A stretch of 64,000 bases of DNA from contig NZ_FOQV01000014.1 of NCBI RefSeq assembly GCF_900113835.1, positions 1 through 64,000 on the forward strand, given 5' to 3'. Below, one piece after another: positions 7,218 through 17,400 of the stretch. Position numbers and translations under genes: made by a program. The number at the start of each line of letters is the position of its first letter. Positions within the stretch are counted from its first letter, which is position 1. The DNA comes from Allobosea sp. OK403. GTDB taxonomy: Bacteria; Pseudomonadota; Alphaproteobacteria; Rhizobiales; Beijerinckiaceae. Below the pieces are notes generated by a model that worked only from the letters and a program-made list of their open reading frames with translations, ran no database searches and had not been told where the DNA came from.

Positions 7218-8375
7218 ATGGCATTCGGAGTATTTCCGGTCGTGGACACCAGCGGTTTGATGTCGATCGATCTGGGGTTACGGGGCGCCGTCGTCGCATT
7301 GTGCTTGCTGATCGCAGCCATGGCGCTGCGCGATCGCCGCGACAGCACGGCCGCGCTGCTGGGCGCCGCGCTCGCGATCGGCGCCGCGGCTTCGATGATC
7401 TGCTCGGCGCCGACCTTCCCGCGGCCATTTGCGTGGTGGGGCCTGTTGCTGCTGGCGTTGTCCAGCGCGAACTGTGTCGTGTTCTGGCTATGGGCGCGTG
7501 CCGCCTTCGATGACGATTTCGTGCCGCGGCCCTGGCATGGCGTCTTGTGGGCGGCCGTCGCCGTCGCGCAATGGCTGGACGCCAGCGGCATCACCCGATC
7601 GGCCGCGCTGGAGCGTGCGATCGAACGCACGCTGTCATCTGCCTTTCTCGGCCTGGCGTTGTTGGCGGTGGCGCAGACGCTGCTCACGTGGCGGGCGGAT
7701 CTGGTGGAGGGCCGACGTCGGCTTCGGCTGGTCGTCCTGATCGGGGCGTCGGCCCAAATCGTTCTCAACTCTTACTTGAACTTCGTGCAGCAGCCCTCGA
7801 TCCCCACTTTTTCCATGGCCAGCGTCGCCAACGCCTTCGCTCTGTTCGTGTTGGTTGGCTTGAGCGCATGGAATCTACTGGATGCGGGGACGCGGAAAGG
7901 TTCGATCCTGCTGCCGGCGACAAATGTCCCCTTAGGCGCGCCAGCCAAGGCGTCTGATGATCAGGGCAAGCCTGCCTCGATCGAACCGGCTCTCTTGCGC
8001 CGCTTGGAACGGCTGATGACCGTCGAGCGCATCTACCGGCGTGAGCGATTGACGATTGGATTGCTATCCGCCGAGTTGGGCGTGCCGGAATACCGGCTTC
8101 GGCAGCTCATCAATGAGGGCCTCGGTTACCGCAATTTCAATGCGTTCCTTAATCATTACCGGATCGGGGAAGCCAAGGCCGCACTGGTCGACCCCGAACA
8201 AGTGGAAGTCCCGGTGCTGACAATTGCGATGGACACAGGTTTCCAGTCGATCGGGCCGTTCAACCGCGCCTTCAAGGCCGCGACAGATCTGACCCCGACC
8301 GAATTCCGCCGTCTTGCAATGGCGGGAAATGCCGCCCCGAGGAACGAGCGATTGAAAATCGGCCAGTCGAGTTGA
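7218..8375 (+). CDS. AraC family transcriptional regulator with N-terminal membrane domain
   Basis: 385 residues from ATG 7218; a TTG at 7206 is an alternative. The first ~215 residues contain about six hydrophobic helices, for example GAVVALCLLIAAMAL, WGLLLLALSSANCVVFWLWA and AFALFVLVGLSAWNLL. The C-terminal ~100 residues are an AraC double helix-turn-helix (LTIGLLSAELGVPEYRLRQL, then AMDTGFQSIGPFNRAFKA and LTPTEFRR). This architecture suggests a membrane-located sensor that binds DNA directly. The PDZ-tailed serine hydrolase begins 104 bp downstream on the same strand and is the obvious candidate target (inference). The signal is unknown. Confidence 0.88.
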   Translation: MAFGVFPVVDTSGLMSIDLGLRGAVVALCLLIAAMALRDRRDSTAALLGAALAIGAAASMICSAPTFPRPFAWWGLLLLALSSANCVVFWLWARAAFDDDFVPRPWHGVLWAAVAVAQWLDASGITRSAALERAIERTLSSAFLGLALLAVAQTLLTWRADLVEGRRRLRLVVLIGASAQIVLNSYLNFVQQPSIPTFSMASVANAFALFVLVGLSAWNLLDAGTRKGSILLPATNVPLGAPAKASDDQGKPASIEPALLRRLERLMTVERIYRRERLTIGLLSAELGVPEYRLRQLINEGLGYRNFNAFLNHYRIGEAKAALVDPEQVEVPVLTIAMDTGFQSIGPFNRAFKAATDLTPTEFRRLAMAGNAAPRNERLKIGQSS

Positions 8376-8479
8376 GGAATCGGCCAGCCGGATTGCAGGA
8401 ATCGGCGAGAAGGAAGCGACAACATTCGACAGGCTGATGGCGGTTTTTCCTCGCAATAGCTGCGACAACGAGGCTGCCC

Positions 8480-10420
8480 ATGCGATATCAGCAATTTGCC
8501 GTTTCATTGACCGCGCTGGCGGCGCTCACGCTCGGTCTGGTAGGTGCGGTGCTTGCCGACGATTTGCGGACCGTCGGCGATCCGGACAGTCTCGGCTTTT
8601 CGGCGCGGCGACTGGCCCGCATCACCTCCTGGTTTGAGGCGCAGACCAAAACGGGCGATCCCTCCGGCTTTGTCGTTGGGATCGCCAGAGGCGGAAAGCT
8701 GGCTTATTTGCAGCCCACCGGCTTTGAGGATCACGACAAGACAATTCCGATGCGGCCGGATTCGATCTTTCGTATCGGATCGATGTCCAAGCAGATCACC
8801 AGCGTCGCCACCATGATGCTGGTCGATGACGGCAAGCTCGAGCTTGATGCTCCCGTGGCGCAGTATCTGCCGGAGCTCAGGGATATGCAGGTCGTCAAGA
8901 CCAATCCGGCTACAGGAGATGCGATCCTGCTGGAGCTTGAACCTGCCAGGCGGGCGATGACCATCCGGGACCTTCTGCGCAATACGTCCGGCCTCGTTTA
9001 TGCTTCGCCGGACTACGCCGATCCCGGATTTGGCAATGCCGCGCTTCACGCACTGTACGGAGCCAAGGCCCCATTCCGACGCGACAAGCCCATCGCGTCC
9101 TTTATCGCAAGCCTCGGAACACTTCCGCTTCTGCATCAGCCGGGCGAAGTCTGGGAATATTCTATCGGCTACGATGTTCTCGGCCGCGTAATTGAAGTCG
9201 TATCGGGCCAGAATTTCGACCAGTTTCTGCAAAGCCGTCTATTCGGGCCGCTGCATATGGTCGATAGCGGCTTCTCGGTGCCGAAGGACAAGCTTGCCCG
9301 TCTCGTCGCCGTGCCCGGCGCCCAGCCCCGACCTCTTTCGGATGGCGACGTCGGCAAGCCGCAGACGTTCTTGTCCGGCGGGGGAGGAATCGTCTCGACG
9401 GTCCCCGACTTCCTGCGCTTCTGCCAGATGCTGCTCAACAGCGGCGAGCTTGACGGCGTGCGCATCTTGAAGCCCGAAACGGTCAAGCTGATGACGACGA
9501 ATTCGCTGCCGCCGGATATGCACATGGCGGGACACGAAGCCGGCCCGGCTGTTGGCACGGGATGGGGGCTCGGCTTCGCCATTCGCACCGACCCGGATTT
9601 CAGCCTCATCCCAGGCGCGGTCGGCAGCTTCAACTGGCAGGGAAGCTGGGGCACGTTCTTCTCGATCGATCCGGCACAGAAGCTGATCCTGGTCATGATG
9701 ATGCAGCGGAGCCAGTTCAGTGAAAACGGTTTCTATTTCAACGCGATCCGTCGCCTACCCTATGCGGCGTTGACGATTCCCCAAGCTCCCGCACCTGTGG
9801 TATCGGAACAGGAAAGCGCCGGCGCTCTCACCGAATATGTTGGACGTTACGAGTTCGGTGGGTCCGCAAGTTCGCTGGACAGACAGATATTGGTCGCCGA
9901 CGGCAATAGTTGGACCGGGCTTGAATCCGTTGTCGTGGAGAGCGATGGCCTCAGGGTGATCAAGCCGGCCGAGGGCGGCCCCGCCGCAAGGGCGGGCGTC
10001 ATGGCGGGAGATCTCATCACCGCTATCGGCGATAGATCGATCAAGGGCCTGACTCTGGAAGCGGCCTTTCGCCGGATTTCAGGTCCGGTCAACGCCCCCA
10101 TCAAGCTCAAGATCATCCGCGAGCGGCACAACGATCCGATCGTGATCGCCTTTGCCAGGGAGGCGGTCCCCTCGCACAGTGTCGCGCTTCAAGTTCGTGT
10201 CGCGGACGGCAAGCTTGTCGTTGAAGCCATGGGCGCCTGGTCGATCCTTGATTTCGACAAGGGCGAGCCGATGCCCGTAGCGTTCCTTTCGAAGGATGAA
10301 TTCCATGTCGAGAGCGGCGATCATACGCGGATCGCCTTCATTCGCGACGCCGCCGGCAAGGTCAACGGCGCGGTTCTCAATCCCGGACCATGGGAGCAAC
10401 GCGGCGCAATCACCCGATAG
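8480..10420 (+). CDS. Secreted serine hydrolase (class C beta-lactamase fold) with C-terminal PDZ domain
   Basis: 646 residues. A Sec signal (MRYQQFAVSLTALAALTLGL, cleavage after about VLA27) puts it in the periplasm. The beta-lactamase/transpeptidase-like domain spans about 38-425, with SxxK at Ser101-Met-Ser-Lys104, the EYSIGYDVLGRVIEVVSG segment carrying the second-motif Tyr, and the GGGGIVSTVPDFLRF landmark. A PDZ domain follows at about 470-560 (LRVIKPAEGGPAARAGVMAG, then DLITAIGDRSIKGLTL). The last ~85 residues are an uncharacterised beta-rich tail. PDZ domains usually bind C-termini, which could tether the enzyme to a protein partner. Context: downstream of a membrane AraC regulator. 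Substrate unknown. Confidence 0.88.
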   Translation: MRYQQFAVSLTALAALTLGLVGAVLADDLRTVGDPDSLGFSARRLARITSWFEAQTKTGDPSGFVVGIARGGKLAYLQPTGFEDHDKTIPMRPDSIFRIGSMSKQITSVATMMLVDDGKLELDAPVAQYLPELRDMQVVKTNPATGDAILLELEPARRAMTIRDLLRNTSGLVYASPDYADPGFGNAALHALYGAKAPFRRDKPIASFIASLGTLPLLHQPGEVWEYSIGYDVLGRVIEVVSGQNFDQFLQSRLFGPLHMVDSGFSVPKDKLARLVAVPGAQPRPLSDGDVGKPQTFLSGGGGIVSTVPDFLRFCQMLLNSGELDGVRILKPETVKLMTTNSLPPDMHMAGHEAGPAVGTGWGLGFAIRTDPDFSLIPGAVGSFNWQGSWGTFFSIDPAQKLILVMMMQRSQFSENGFYFNAIRRLPYAALTIPQAPAPVVSEQESAGALTEYVGRYEFGGSASSLDRQILVADGNSWTGLESVVVESDGLRVIKPAEGGPAARAGVMAGDLITAIGDRSIKGLTLEAAFRRISGPVNAPIKLKIIRERHNDPIVIAFAREAVPSHSVALQVRVADGKLVVEAMGAWSILDFDKGEPMPVAFLSKDEFHVESGDHTRIAFIRDAAGKVNGAVLNPGPWEQRGAITR

Positions 10421-10572
10421 CGCACACTGACAAATGGCGGAAGCTTGCGCGGCTCGAACATTAAGGTGCACGACGATCGCCCCAATGTCAGCGGTCCGAC
10501 TTCCGCTTGGGGTCAATCGCTACACGGGCGACCCTGCGGCAAGTGGCGCTGGGACGATGCAGGTGGTGCCAC

Positions 10573-11013
10573 CTATCGCCCCTCGGCTCCAAGCTGGTGA
10601 AGGAAGCTCCGGTAATCAGTCCGCACCCACTCCTCAACCAGATGACCGTGATCGTCGAACCGGAAGATGTTTGACAGATCCCAAAATACCCGCTTGCCAT
10701 TCGGAGGCAGAGGGCCGGCCGGTGATTGTGTGAACTCGCGGACAAAACGTCCCTCGATCCAGGTCTGACAGGCTATGTAGTTGCCCTCGACGATTATGAT
10801 GCCCCGACGGATCGAACGATCGTCGAACGCTGCGCGTACGGATTTGAAGTAGTTAGTGAGCCCGCTGTAGTCCGCTTCAAAGCCGCCAGGCCCGTGGAAG
10901 CGGAACTGCTCCGTGTCAAAATAGCTGTCGGTCTCAGCCTGATCCCCACCCATCACCTCAAGCTCGCCCGCTTTGACTAAACGGGCGATGAGTTCGTCGC
11001 GCATAAGATTCAT
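10573..11013 (-). CDS. SnoaL-like / NTF2-fold protein
   Basis: 146 residues from the ATG at 11013, which has GGAAAAG just upstream; an in-frame GTG at 11031 would add six residues. The sequence has the NTF2-like order: helical start (LMRDELIARLVKAGELEVMG), FDTEQFRFHGPGGFEADYSG, FKSVRAAFDDRS, VEGNYIACQTWIEGRFVREF and a final strand NIFRFDDHGHLVEEWVRTDY. This is characteristic of SnoaL-type ester/polyketide cyclase or nuclear-transport-factor-like proteins. No catalytic assignment is possible. It is monocistronic and convergent with the hydrolase upstream. Confidence 0.75.
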   Translation of the reverse strand: MNLMRDELIARLVKAGELEVMGGDQAETDSYFDTEQFRFHGPGGFEADYSGLTNYFKSVRAAFDDRSIRRGIIIVEGNYIACQTWIEGRFVREFTQSPAGPLPPNGKRVFWDLSNIFRFDDHGHLVEEWVRTDYRSFLHQLGAEGR

Positions 11014-11082
11014 GTCTTTTCCATCGGTCACATTCGTTCTAGTCTTGGCGCTAATTACACACGCAAGCTGAACAACTGAGCC

Positions 11083-11499
11083 TTGCGAAGGTTCTGTTTT
11101 GGGTCATTCGCGTCGATTTTCACATATAAGCACGTCCGCTATCCGGCCCTGACGACCGGTGAGGCTCACGATAATCGGCTCGTCACAGAGCTGCTGTCTG
11201 ATTTAAAATCAGGCACGATGTTGCATGCTGATCGAGGACACGACGCGGATTGGATCAGAGCTTTCGCTGGTGAACATGCTGCGTGGGCTAACATTCCTCC
11301 TAGGCGAAATCGCAGAGACCCAATCTGTTTTAGCCCATATCTGTATCGGGCGCGCAATTTGGTCGAGCGCTTCTTCAACAGGATCAAGCAATGCCGCCGC
11401 ATCGCAACCCGGTATGACAAACTCGCCGCGAACTACCTTGCTCTCATCAAGCTCGCAGCCATTCGGATTTGGCTACGCGCTTATGAGTCCACGCCCTAG
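11083..11499 (+). pseudogene. IS5-family (IS427-type) transposase C-terminal remnant
   Basis: The frame reads LTTGEAHDNRLVTELLSDLK, HADRGHDADWIRAFAGEHAA, WANIPPRRNR, SPYLYRARNLVERFFNRIKQ and CRRIATRYDKLAANYLALIK. These are the standard second half of IS5-group DDE transposases, with the Asp of DRGHDAD and the Glu of RNLVERFFN. The N-terminal half with the first catalytic Asp is missing. Upstream of about 11140 the sequence no longer looks like transposase, and no terminal inverted repeat pair was found. It is a dead insertion-sequence fragment. Confidence 0.85.
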
Positions 11500-11544
11500 A
11501 AGCCTCCTGAGCCCTCATCCTTCGAGACGCTGCTTCGCAGCCGT

Positions 11545-12603
11545 TCAACGGGAGGAGCGGGATGAGCGTCGCGCGGCGTCGGATGGCGTTTCGCCGAAAC
11601 GGCGGCGAAAGGCCGCGGCGAAGCGGGACGAATTGGTGAAACCGTAGCGGCGCGCGACGGTGGTCACCGAGGCGCCGGATGCGCCAAGACCAGATGCGCC
11701 ACCAGTCAGATCGTCGCGCGCCAGCTCGAGCCGGATGGCGTGCAGCATGCCAAGGGGCGTGCTGCTGCGGAAATGCTTGAACACATGCCCCAAGGTCCGC
11801 ACGCTGCAGCCGGCAGCGGCTGCGACCTGCGCCATGCGGATCGGTTCCGCGCCATTTGCGCGCATGAAGTCCTCCGCGCGCCGAATATAGGCCGGGATCA
11901 CACCGGAAGCGCCGCTGTCCAACTGATCGACGTAGTTATGTGGCGCGCCACGGAGCACCAGCGAGACGAGCAGATCGGTCAAAGACGCCAATGCGACAGG
12001 GTTGCTAGCCACGCCATCCGGCCGCTGAAACTCGTCCATGACAAAATCGAGCTGGCGCTTCAGGCTGGCTGCAAGCCCGCTGCCCCAATCGAGATCGGCC
12101 CAGAATTCGAGTGGTTGCCGCAGGCGCTCATCGAGCAGGTGCTCCAGCGCCTCCTCGACATCAGCGACCTTGAAGAAGACATTCCTGCGCGCGTTGTCAT
12201 CGCTGATCAGGAGCCGGCCGCCGGGGCCGGGCCTCCAGACCAGGCCGCGACCGTCCGTGGTCGTCGTGGAATTGCCGTTTTTGACCAATGTGATGTGGCC
12301 GCTGAGCATCGTCGTGAAGCAAAACAGGTCGCCTTGGTCGCCATCGACCGAGACATCCGTTGCGAAGCTGCTATCGGCGTAGCTTGCCAGGATCGAGCCG
12401 GCGACACGGGTCGCGAGCGTAAAAATCGGCTTCTCGAACTTCGCGCTCCACAGCGCGCGGTTCTGGAGCTGGTAGGTGTAGATGCGCTCCGATTTGGCGA
12501 CGCGCTCGGTGACGCGCAAGCGGCCGTCCAGATCTCCCGGATGCCTTGCCCGGACGACATCGAACATCGCCAGCAGCGCTGGATCGATCATAGGCGCGGC
12601 CAT
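11545..12603 (-). CDS. AraC family transcriptional regulator
   Basis: 352 residues from the ATG at 12603. The N-terminal ~200 residues are a variable effector/cupin-like domain (for example FCFTTMLSGHITLVKNGNST and DNARRNVFFKVADVEEALEH). The C-terminal ~110 residues are the AraC DNA-binding domain, with a first HTH in PIRMAQVAAAAGCSVRTLGH and a second in VTTVARRYGFTNSSRFAAAF, ending FRRRFGETPSDAAR. Between the HTHs is a glycine/serine-rich stretch (TGGASGLGASGASV) longer than usual. It is divergent from the winged-helix regulator at 12812, with 208 bp between. Confidence 0.88.
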   Translation of the reverse strand: MAAPMIDPALLAMFDVVRARHPGDLDGRLRVTERVAKSERIYTYQLQNRALWSAKFEKPIFTLATRVAGSILASYADSSFATDVSVDGDQGDLFCFTTMLSGHITLVKNGNSTTTTDGRGLVWRPGPGGRLLISDDNARRNVFFKVADVEEALEHLLDERLRQPLEFWADLDWGSGLAASLKRQLDFVMDEFQRPDGVASNPVALASLTDLLVSLVLRGAPHNYVDQLDSGASGVIPAYIRRAEDFMRANGAEPIRMAQVAAAAGCSVRTLGHVFKHFRSSTPLGMLHAIRLELARDDLTGGASGLGASGASVTTVARRYGFTNSSRFAAAFRRRFGETPSDAARRSSRSSR

Positions 12604-12811
12604 CGATATGTTCCCATCCCGGCCGCGTCAGCCGCGCACACCCATAGCATAGACAGATTTCGCGATGCGTGGACAGATTTGGCGACCAAGACGCAGGAAC
12701 CTTCAGAATTGGCATCCGGCACGTCGATAACGTGGCAGGCTGAGCCGATCGCAAGCGGGTATTGTCAGGTTCGCCCCCTGCCCGGCCGCCTTGGGCAGCG
12801 GGGAATCTGTT

Positions 12812-14188
12812 TTGGTGGGGACTGACCAACTGGAAACGCCGCGCAGGCTCCTGGCCTTCGATGGCTTCATCCTCGACCTCACGCGCGGGGTTTTGACTGC
12901 TGAGGCGCGGGAGGTGGTGCTGCGCCCCAAGACCACGGCAGTGCTTGCGCATCTGCTCGCACATGCCGGTGAGATCGTGTCGCGTGAGACCTTGCTCACG
13001 GTCGTCTGGGGCGATGTTGCCGTCTCGGACGATAGCCTGACGCAATGCGTTTCGGAAATCCGGCGCGCGCTGGGAACGGCCCAGGCGGAGATGCTGCAGA
13101 CCCATGCGCGGCGGGGCTATGTGATGGCGACGCGGTTGCGCCCGGTCGCGCCAGCCGCCGATCCGTCAGCGCTGCCCATCCCGGGTGCCGGCCCCAATGG
13201 CGCAATGCCGCCCGGCTCGGAAGCAGCGATGCAGGCCACCGCTCGACCGCGCAGCCGCATGGTCTGGGCCGCCCTTGTCATGGGTGGCTTCGCCCTTGTC
13301 GTGGGAGGCTTGGGTCTCGTGTTTTCGGCCACCACCTGGATCAGCGCAAACCGCCTGCCTGCTCCGGCAGCGCCGTCCGTCGTGGCGGAGCCCTCCTCTT
13401 GGGACGAGGGGCAGCGTCTGGTGCTGGAAGGGCGCATCGCCCAGCAGGGCGGCGGCACGTATGAGGAACGCCTGCGTGCGAGCCTGCCGCTGTTCCTGCG
13501 CGCGCTCGCGGTCGAACCGCGCCTGGCGGAAGCGGCGTCCGAGGCGGCCTTCGTCCATACGAATCTGCGCACCAACGGTAGCAGTCGAGACCCGGAGCTG
13601 GACTTACGCGAGGCGGAGCGCCTGGCCGCCCTGGCGATGGCCGCAATGCCTGAGGCGTCCCTTTCGCTATCGTCCCAGGCGGCCGTCCTGCGGCAGCAGC
13701 GCCGCTTCGCCGAGGCCATCGTTTTCTACGAGCGCGCTGGCGCAAACCCCGTCCGAGTCGTGGACCGTGCCAATGTCGGGATCATGCATCTGATGCTGGG
13801 CGACGCCGAATCCGCCCAGCCGCCGCTGCGCGCCGCCTTGCTGGAAAGCCCGCTTCACCGGTTCGCGGCGACATGGCGGGTCTATCTCGGCTTGGCGAAG
13901 CTGATGACGGGGCACCCGGACGAGGCAGCCGATGATTTTCTGACGTCGACCGGGCTCAATCTCCCAACTGAGGAACGGCTTTTTTATCGCCTGGTTGCGC
14001 TGCATGGCGCCGGCCGCCTGGCCGAAGCGCAGGCGCTCGATACCAATCTGCGGCAGCGGGACCTGGCGCTCCTGGCGCGTCCGCTGCGGGCGCTTGGCAT
14101 GTCGGACGAGGCCGCCTATCGCACCCGTTTCGAGAGGGCGGTGCTGGCCCCGCTGCACCGGATGGGCTGGGTCCAAATTGGCCGTTAG
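12812..14188 (+). CDS. Membrane-anchored winged-helix (OmpR/CadC-type) regulator with TPR-like C-terminus
   Basis: About 458 residues. Residues ~10-110 form an OmpR-type winged helix (LLAFDGFILDLTRGVLTAEA, PKTTAVLAHLLAHAGEIVSR, TQCVSEIRRALG, RGYVMATRL). One membrane helix follows at about 150-175 (WAALVMGGFALVVGGLGLVF), then a periplasmic alpha-helical region with TPR-like periodicity. This is CadC/ToxR-like one-component architecture. Start: TTG at 12812, or GTG at 12815, about 8-10 nt after GCGGGGAA; a TTG at 12791 is less likely because that ribosome-site sequence would lie inside the gene. The upstream segment is almost identical to that before the autotransporter gene, which starts 261 bp downstream and is the likely target. 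Confidence 0.8.
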   Translation: MVGTDQLETPRRLLAFDGFILDLTRGVLTAEAREVVLRPKTTAVLAHLLAHAGEIVSRETLLTVVWGDVAVSDDSLTQCVSEIRRALGTAQAEMLQTHARRGYVMATRLRPVAPAADPSALPIPGAGPNGAMPPGSEAAMQATARPRSRMVWAALVMGGFALVVGGLGLVFSATTWISANRLPAPAAPSVVAEPSSWDEGQRLVLEGRIAQQGGGTYEERLRASLPLFLRALAVEPRLAEAASEAAFVHTNLRTNGSSRDPELDLREAERLAALAMAAMPEASLSLSSQAAVLRQQRRFAEAIVFYERAGANPVRVVDRANVGIMHLMLGDAESAQPPLRAALLESPLHRFAATWRVYLGLAKLMTGHPDEAADDFLTSTGLNLPTEERLFYRLVALHGAGRLAEAQALDTNLRQRDLALLARPLRALGMSDEAAYRTRFERAVLAPLHRMGWVQIGR

Positions 14189-14449
14189 AGCGCTCTCGAA
14201 AGCGTCGAGGACAAGCCTCACCCGTCGCGTTTCGGGTAAATTTCGGATGTTTTTCGTTCGGGTTTCAGGACGGACGCCGCCAGGTCTGCCTAGTTCCGCG
14301 CAGGGGTCATCTCGCCCTGCCGAAGACCTCGCCATGAAGAGCGCCACGGCCCGCCTGAAACTGTAGCCCCGCTTAACGGGTCCACGCACGACCGGCACTG
14401 CAAAGGCCGGGACCTTCAAACGCGATATCTGGGCTGCGGGGAATTTGTT
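14189..14449 (+). promoter_or_regulatory. Leader region of the autotransporter gene
   Basis: A 261-bp gap with no gene. Positions 14430-14454 match 12792-12816 in 23 of 25 bases (TGGGC-GCGGGGAAT-TGTTTTGGT). In both places the match ends at a TTG that can serve as start codon, 7 nt after GCGGGGA. It probably comprises a shared translation-initiation leader. No convincing sigma-70 promoter or terminator was picked. Confidence 0.5.
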
Positions 14450-17400
14450 TTGGTCTGTATTCTGGTCTCATCGGGCAGCATTCTTTCACGCAGCGATCGT
14501 CGAGGCGTGAATGCCTCGGAACGTCATCGCGGCCTGCTTCGCGCCACCGCGCTCGTCGGTCTCATGTCACTCGTCCAGGTCGCCGGACTGACGGTTTACC
14601 CCGTTCCGGCCGCCGCCGAAGGTGGCGACGGCGGCTCTAGCGGGGTCTTTGGCGGCAACGGTGGGGCTGCCGGCCAAGCGGGGGCGGACGGAATCTGCGG
14701 CTCTTGCGTAGCAGCGGGTAACATATCGGGCGGCGGCGGCGGCGGGGGCGGCGGTATCGGGAATACGGTCGGTGGCGCCGGCGGCCAAGGCGGTATTGGC
14801 GATGCTCCCGGTGACATAGGTGGCACCGGTGGCGTGGCCGGCACGGCTGGTGGGGCTGGCGGAGCAGGAGGCACAGGTACGCAATTCGGGGAAGGCGGCG
14901 GCGGCGGTGGCGGCGGTGGCGGCGCCATCGGCTCGACGATCGCGGGACCGGCCACGATCCTCGCTCCCGTGTCCGCCGGATTCGGCGGAGCGGGCGGCGC
15001 CGGCGGCGTAAGCGCGATGCCTGGCTCAGCTCAAACCACTGGCGGCGGCGGCGGCGGCGGTGCCGGCGGTATCGGACTTCTGGTGACGGGGGCTGCATCC
15101 ATCAGCAACCTCTCCACCATCACCGGCGGTGCCGGCGGGGCAGGCGGCGCTCCTGGAGCGGCGACCGGCGGGGAGACTTCCGGCTATGGCGGCCAAGGTG
15201 GCGATGGCGGGGTCGGCCTCAAGTTCGCGGCTTCGGGTTCGACACTGACGAACAGCGGAACCATCACAGGTGGTGCCGGTGGCCCCAACGGCGCGAACAG
15301 CTTCGCCGGCATCCCCTTCGGCGGCGCCGGCGTCAGCGGTGCCAACCTGACTATCGTCAATAGCGGAACCATCGCCGGTGGCGTGAATCAACTCGGCAAC
15401 ACCAGCTCTGCGATTGAATTCACAGGTGGCGCCAACACGCTGACCCTCCTGCCGGGCTGGGTTCTGACCGGCGCCATCAGCGTCAGCGGCAGCGTGACGT
15501 TCAATCAGTCCTTCAATACCAATGTGGCCTCAAAGGTCACGGGTGATGGGGCGGTCATTCAGAATGGGACCGGAACCCTGACGCTGTCAGGGATAAACAA
15601 CTACAGCGGTGGCACGACGATTTCGGGCGGTACGCTGGCCATAACGAATGTCTTGTCGGTCAGCAGCGAGCTCATCACGCTCGATGGTGGGACGTTCCAG
15701 GCTGCCGCTGCTGGTCTCTATATGACCAATGCCGTCGCGATCAACACGACCAACGGCACGGTCGACACGCAGGCGAACACTCTCACGCTCGCCCGAATCA
15801 TTGCTGATGGCAACGGCTCCGGCGCGCTCAGCAAGAGCGGATCCGGCCGGTTGGTGCTGGGCGGTGTGAATACCTTTAGCGGTCTCACCTCGATCAATGA
15901 GGGCACGCTGGCGCTTGGCGTGGTGGGCGCTTGTAATGGCTTTTTCTGTTTTGCCGACGCATTCGGCAGCGTCGCGGCCTCGAGCGGCGTTGTCATAGCA
16001 GCGGGTGCGGTGTTCGACCTTTCCAATGCTCACGAACTTTCGGAGGCCCTCGGCACGACCATCAAGTCGCTGGCGGGTACTGGAACCGTGGTGCTCGGCT
16101 CCGGCACGCTCGCCCTGTCGAACGCAGCCGGCACGTTCGGCGGCGCGATCAACGGAGCTGGCGGGCTGACGCTGACGGCAGGCACCCAAACCCTGACCGG
16201 GAGCAATGGCTATACCGGCGCGACCACCCTCAACGGTGGCACGCTGGCGCTGAGCGGTGCCGGCAGCATCGCGGCTTCGAGCGGCGTGATCACCGCAGCG
16301 GGCGCGGTGCTTGATATCTCCGCTGCGACGGGCGGCGGCGCGACCATCCAGTCGCTGGGTGGCACTGGCGGCACCGTGACGCTCGGCACCAAGACGCTGA
16401 CGCTGTCGAACGCCACTGCCGGCTTCTTTGACCCCTCCGGCACATTCGCCGGCGCCATCAATGGAACCGGCGGGCTGACGCTGACGGCCGGCAGCGAAGC
16501 TCTGTTCGGGAACAATGGCTATACCGGCGCGACGACCATCAATGGCGGCGTTCTGGCTATCGCCGGCAATGGCAGCATCGCCGCGTCCAGCGGCGTGAAC
16601 CTTGCGGCCAATGCGGGGCTCGACTTCACTTGGACGAACTCCGGCGTGACTCTCCAGGCGCTGGCCGGCGCTGGAGGCACCGTGACGCTCGGTTCGCACA
16701 CGCTGACCCTTTCAAACGCCTCGGGAACGTTCGGCGGCGCGATTATGGATACGGGCGGGGTGACGCTTGCGGCCGGCACGCAGATTCTCTCCGGCACGAA
16801 CACCTATACCGGTGCGACCATGATCGACGGCGGCACGCTGGCGCTGAGTGGGGCCGGCAGCATCGCGGCCTCGAGCGGCGTGAGCATGGCATCGGGCGCG
16901 GTCCTTGATATTTCCGCTTCGACAGGCGGCGGAGCGACGATCAAGTCACTGGCCGGTACCGATGGCAGCGTGACGCTCGGCACCAGGACGCTGACGCTCT
17001 CGAACGCCTCAGGCACATTTGGCGGCGCGATTGCTGGAGGTGGCGGGCTGACGCTGACGGCCGGGACCGAGAGCCTGACCGGGAGCCAGGGCTATTCGGG
17101 CGCGACCACGATCAATGGCGGCACGCTGGCGCTGAGCGGCGCCGGCAGCATCGCCGCATCGAGCGGCGTGAGCACGGCAGCGGGTGCGGTGCTTGATCTG
17201 TCCGCTTCGACAGGCGGTGGCGCCACGATCAAGTCGCTGGCCGGCACCGGCGGCAGCGTGACGCTCGGCACCAGGACGCTGACGCTCTCGAACGCCTCAG
17301 GCACATTTGGCGGCGGCATCAATGGCAGCGGCGGGCTGGCACTCTCGGCCGGGACCGAGACCCTGACCGGGAGCCAGGGCTATTCGGGCGCGACCACCAT

